From NCBI RefSeq assembly GCF_002531725.1, contig NZ_NWSQ01000034.1, forward strand, positions 1-64,000: DNA of 64,000 nt. The letters are read 5' to 3'. A program made the translations under genes and the position numbers. Below are positions 61,814-64,000 of the stretch, in pieces; position 1 is the stretch's first letter; every line of letters begins with the position of its first letter. Below the pieces are notes generated by a model. The model saw nothing but the letters and a program-made list of their open reading frames with translations, was not told the origin of the DNA and did no database searches. This DNA is from Rhizobium sp. L43 (GTDB lineage Bacteria > Pseudomonadota > Alphaproteobacteria > Rhizobiales > Rhizobiaceae).

Positions 61814-62821
61814 TCATTCGTCAACAATCGCCACGACGGCAACGCAATCGCCTGATTTGACCAGCCCCGGGAAATGCCGGGCGCAGAGAACGCCGTTCAT
61901 GCCGGCGCGGATCTCTTGGGGGCTTACCCCAGTCCGGCCGGTCGGATAGATACGAGCGATGACGGCATCCTCAGTGACCGCTTCACCAAGATCAACGACA
62001 GGTTCGATCAGCCCGCCCTCCTCGGCAAAAGAGAAACAGCGGCCGTCCGGCATGTCGAGCCAGGCCGTCGGAACGGTCTCGACGGCCCCCGCGACGATCC
62101 CTGCGTGACGCAGCACGTTTACAGTACCGCGCTTGGCAATCGCCGCAGTTTTGGCCGTGGCAGTACCGCCGCCGCCAAGTTCGGTCGTGATGAAGACCTT
62201 GCCCATCTCCTCGGCCGCGGTGTCGTACATGCCGACCGCATCGATCTCCAGCATCTTCATCGAATAGGGAGCGGCAAAGGCCGTCACGAATTCGAAAGCT
62301 TTTTCCTGCTGTTGCTTGTTCGGCAGGATGTGGGCTGCGCAGAATGGCAGAAAATCGAGCGTCTTGCCGCCGGAATGGAAGTCGAGAACGAGATCCGCCA
62401 TCGGCAGAAGCACACGGCTGAAATAGTCGGCGATCTTCTCCGTCACCGTGCCGTCCGGCCGTCCGGGGAAGCTGCGGTTCATATTGCCCCTGTCGATCGG
62501 CGAGGTCCTGGTTCCCGCCTGGAATGCAGGATAATTCATGGCCGGCACGATGATGACAGTGCCGCTCACCTCCTCGGCTTTCAGCGTGCGGGCAAGATCG
62601 AAGAGGGCGATCGGTCCTTCATACTCGTCACCGTGATTGCCGCCGGTCAGAAGGGCCGTTGGCCCCTTGCCGTTCCGGATGACCGTTATCGGCACCATCA
62701 CCGATCCCCAGGCGGAATCGTCGCGGCTGTAAGGCAGGCGCAGGAAGCCGTGCTGGACACCCTCGGCGGCGAAATTGACCGTCGCGCTGATCGGCGACGG
62801 TCGCAAGCCAATCTCTGTCAT
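61814..62821 (-). CDS. doeB: N2-acetyl-L-2,4-diaminobutanoate deacetylase DoeB
   Basis: A 335-aa zinc carboxypeptidase-like protein of the succinylglutamate desuccinylase/aspartoacylase family. Zinc ligands are His63 and Glu66 (GGNHGDEYEG) and His149 (LDFHSGG). The family segments RGNMNRSFPGRPDGTVTEKI and VFITTELGGGGTATAKTA are present. In ectoine degradation DoeB releases acetate from N-acetyl-diaminobutyrate produced by DoeA. Its pairing with the doeA-like gene (7 nt apart) supports this assignment. Named eutE in Sinorhizobium. It converges on the chemoreceptor gene. Confidence 0.88.
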   Translation of the reverse strand: MTEIGLRPSPISATVNFAAEGVQHGFLRLPYSRDDSAWGSVMVPITVIRNGKGPTALLTGGNHGDEYEGPIALFDLARTLKAEEVSGTVIIVPAMNYPAFQAGTRTSPIDRGNMNRSFPGRPDGTVTEKIADYFSRVLLPMADLVLDFHSGGKTLDFLPFCAAHILPNKQQQEKAFEFVTAFAAPYSMKMLEIDAVGMYDTAAEEMGKVFITTELGGGGTATAKTAAIAKRGTVNVLRHAGIVAGAVETVPTAWLDMPDGRCFSFAEEGGLIEPVVDLGEAVTEDAVIARIYPTGRTGVSPQEIRAGMNGVLCARHFPGLVKSGDCVAVVAIVDE

Positions 62822-62828
62822 AGCAGTA

Positions 62829-64000
62829 TCAATCCTTGACCATCAGTCTGCGCGGCACGTTCGCCAAGCACTCGACACCGCTTTCGGTGATGAGGATGCT
62901 CTCGGTCGTCTCGAAACCCATGTCGTCGAGCCATAGGCCGGTCATGAAATGGAAGGTCATGCCGGGCTTCAGCTCCGTCCGGTCGCCGGGACGCAGGCTC
63001 ATGGTGCGCTCGCCCCAGTCCGGCGGATAGGAAAGGCCGATCGGATAGCCGGTGCGGTTGTCCTTGACGATCCCGTATTTCTTCAGCACCGCGAAGAAGG
63101 CGTTGGCGATATCCTCGCAGGTATTGCCGGGTCTGGCGACCGCAAGACCGGCTTCCATGCCCTCCAGTGTCGCCTTTTCGGCATCGAGAAAGGCCTGCGT
63201 CGGCTTGCCGAGGAAGACGGTGCGCGACAGCGGCAGATGATAGCGGTTATAGCAGCCGGCAATCTCGAAGAAGGTGCCCTCGCCCTTCTTCAGGGGCCGG
63301 TCGTCCCAGGTCAGGTGCGGTGCGGACGCTTCGACGCCGGACGGCAGCAGCGGCACGATCGCCGGATAATCGCCGCCGATGCCGTCGACGCCGCGGGTGC
63401 CGGCATCATAGATTTCCGCGACAAGATCGCACTTGCGCATGCCGACCTCGATCTTGTCGAAGATGCGGGCGTGCATCGCCTCGACGATACGGGCGGCATT
63501 GCGCATGTAGCCGATCTCGGTCTCGCTCTTGACCGCTCGCTGCCAGTTGACGAGGGCGGTCGCGTCGACGAAGCGCGCATTCGGCAGATGCTTCTGCAGC
63601 GCCGCAAAGGCAGCCGCCGAAAACCAGTAATTGTCCATCTCGACGCCGATCGTCAGCTTGCCGAAGCCGCGCTCGGTCAGGATGCCCGAGAGGTAGTCCA
63701 TCGGGTGGCGCTCGGTCGACTGCACATAGTGATCGGGATAGCCGACGATGTTGTCGTGCTTCAGATAGGCGGTGAACTTGGCGCCATTGGCATCCTGGCC
63801 GCGGCCGAACCAGATCGGCTCGCCCTGCGGCGGCACGATCACCGCCTGGTGCACGTAAAAGGACCAGCCGTCATAGCCGGTCAGCCAGGCCATGTTCGAC
63901 GGGTCGCTGACGATCAGCAGGTCTACGCCCTTCGCCTCCATGGCACGCCGTGTCTTTTCCAGCCGCGCGGCATATTCGCCGAGCGAGAATTTGAGGTTGG
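62829..64000 (-). CDS. doeA: Ectoine hydrolase DoeA (5' end outside window)
   Basis: A pita-bread (M24 family) protein, 390 codons visible and open at the window edge. An internal ATG at 63941 is not the start, since conserved sequence continues upstream (NLKFSLGEYAARLEKTRRAM). Visible stretches: SDPSNMAWLTGYDGWSFYVH, GVDGIGGDYPAIVPLLPSG, FFEIAGCYNRYHLPLSRTVF, GYPIGLSYPPDWGERTMSLR and ETTESILITESGVECL. DoeA opens the ectoine ring. The usual M24 metal residues are partly replaced, as is known for DoeA-type hydrolases. With doeB it starts a catabolic locus that continues beyond the window. Confidence 0.88.
   Translation of the reverse strand, partial: NLKFSLGEYAARLEKTRRAMEAKGVDLLIVSDPSNMAWLTGYDGWSFYVHQAVIVPPQGEPIWFGRGQDANGAKFTAYLKHDNIVGYPDHYVQSTERHPMDYLSGILTERGFGKLTIGVEMDNYWFSAAAFAALQKHLPNARFVDATALVNWQRAVKSETEIGYMRNAARIVEAMHARIFDKIEVGMRKCDLVAEIYDAGTRGVDGIGGDYPAIVPLLPSGVEASAPHLTWDDRPLKKGEGTFFEIAGCYNRYHLPLSRTVFLGKPTQAFLDAEKATLEGMEAGLAVARPGNTCEDIANAFFAVLKKYGIVKDNRTGYPIGLSYPPDWGERTMSLRPGDRTELKPGMTFHFMTGLWLDDMGFETTESILITESGVECLANVPRRLMVKD

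Overview
The window looks like part of a GC-rich alphaproteobacterial replicon, most likely a large plasmid or chromid of Rhizobium (R. etli / R. leguminosarum group). The clues are a thiCOSGE operon headed by a thi box, a complete complex I set that looks like a second copy, ABC solute-uptake operons with GntR and LacI regulators, rhizobial-type chemoreceptors, and the start of an ectoine-degradation locus. This assignment is by protein and gene-order resemblance only; no replicon marker (repABC, parAB, rRNA) is visible. I saw no tRNA, rRNA, CRISPR array or intact transposase.

Layout. 1-141: 3' end of etfA. 238-4836: TPP riboswitch and thiC-thiO-thiS-thiG-thiE. 5313-21823: all complex I genes in two convergent blocks. 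nuoH, nuoI and a CBS-domain gene run rightward. nuoJ-K-(extra antiporter-like subunit)-(84-aa membrane protein)-L-M-N-A-B-C-D-E-F-G run leftward. 22064-24252: NfeD-type membrane serine protease and slipin. 24776-28005: aldehyde dehydrogenase, HxlR regulator and Old Yellow Enzyme, with a 35-bp promoter-region element shared by the two enzyme genes. 28282-33403: sugar-type ABC transporter and divergent LacI regulator. 33504-39712: homologue of the E. coli yjfIJKLMC locus (DUF2170, PspA/IM30, DUF2491, DUF350, DUF1190 lipoprotein, glutathionylspermidine-synthase-like ATP-grasp) with an added K+ channel and, downstream, an alpha/beta hydrolase. 39827-43469: amino-acid ABC transporter with GntR. 43684-44360: PIN/RHH toxin-antitoxin pair. 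44498-47579: second amino-acid ABC transporter. 47892-56876: motility-related island with a chemoreceptor remnant, a 727-aa DUF1217 repeat protein, TetR regulator, EF-hand protein, flgE-flgK-flgL and a small unknown gene. 57063-58999: DUF6502-DUF5666 pair. 59238-61765: small unknown genes and an intact chemoreceptor. 61814-64000: doeB and the 3' part of doeA.

How genes work together. Thiamine synthesis is controlled as one riboswitch-regulated unit. The complex I set encodes four antiporter-like membrane subunits rather than three, which suggests a variant enzyme with more proton-translocating modules. The yjf-type cluster is the best candidate for an under-described system: a membrane-stress (PspA) module, a gated K+ channel and a predicted peptide/polyamine ligase in two divergent, tightly packed transcripts. 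In the motility island, two AGAAC-N6-GTTCT palindromes flank tetR, one upstream of the DUF1217 gene and one upstream of the EF-hand gene, suggesting a small TetR regulon.

Three further patterns: a roughly 60-bp interspersed repeat in three copies; a GC-rich hairpin directly after the binding-protein gene in all three ABC operons; and two broken genes (a chemoreceptor tail and a small frameshifted gene), which point to recent rearrangement around the motility island.
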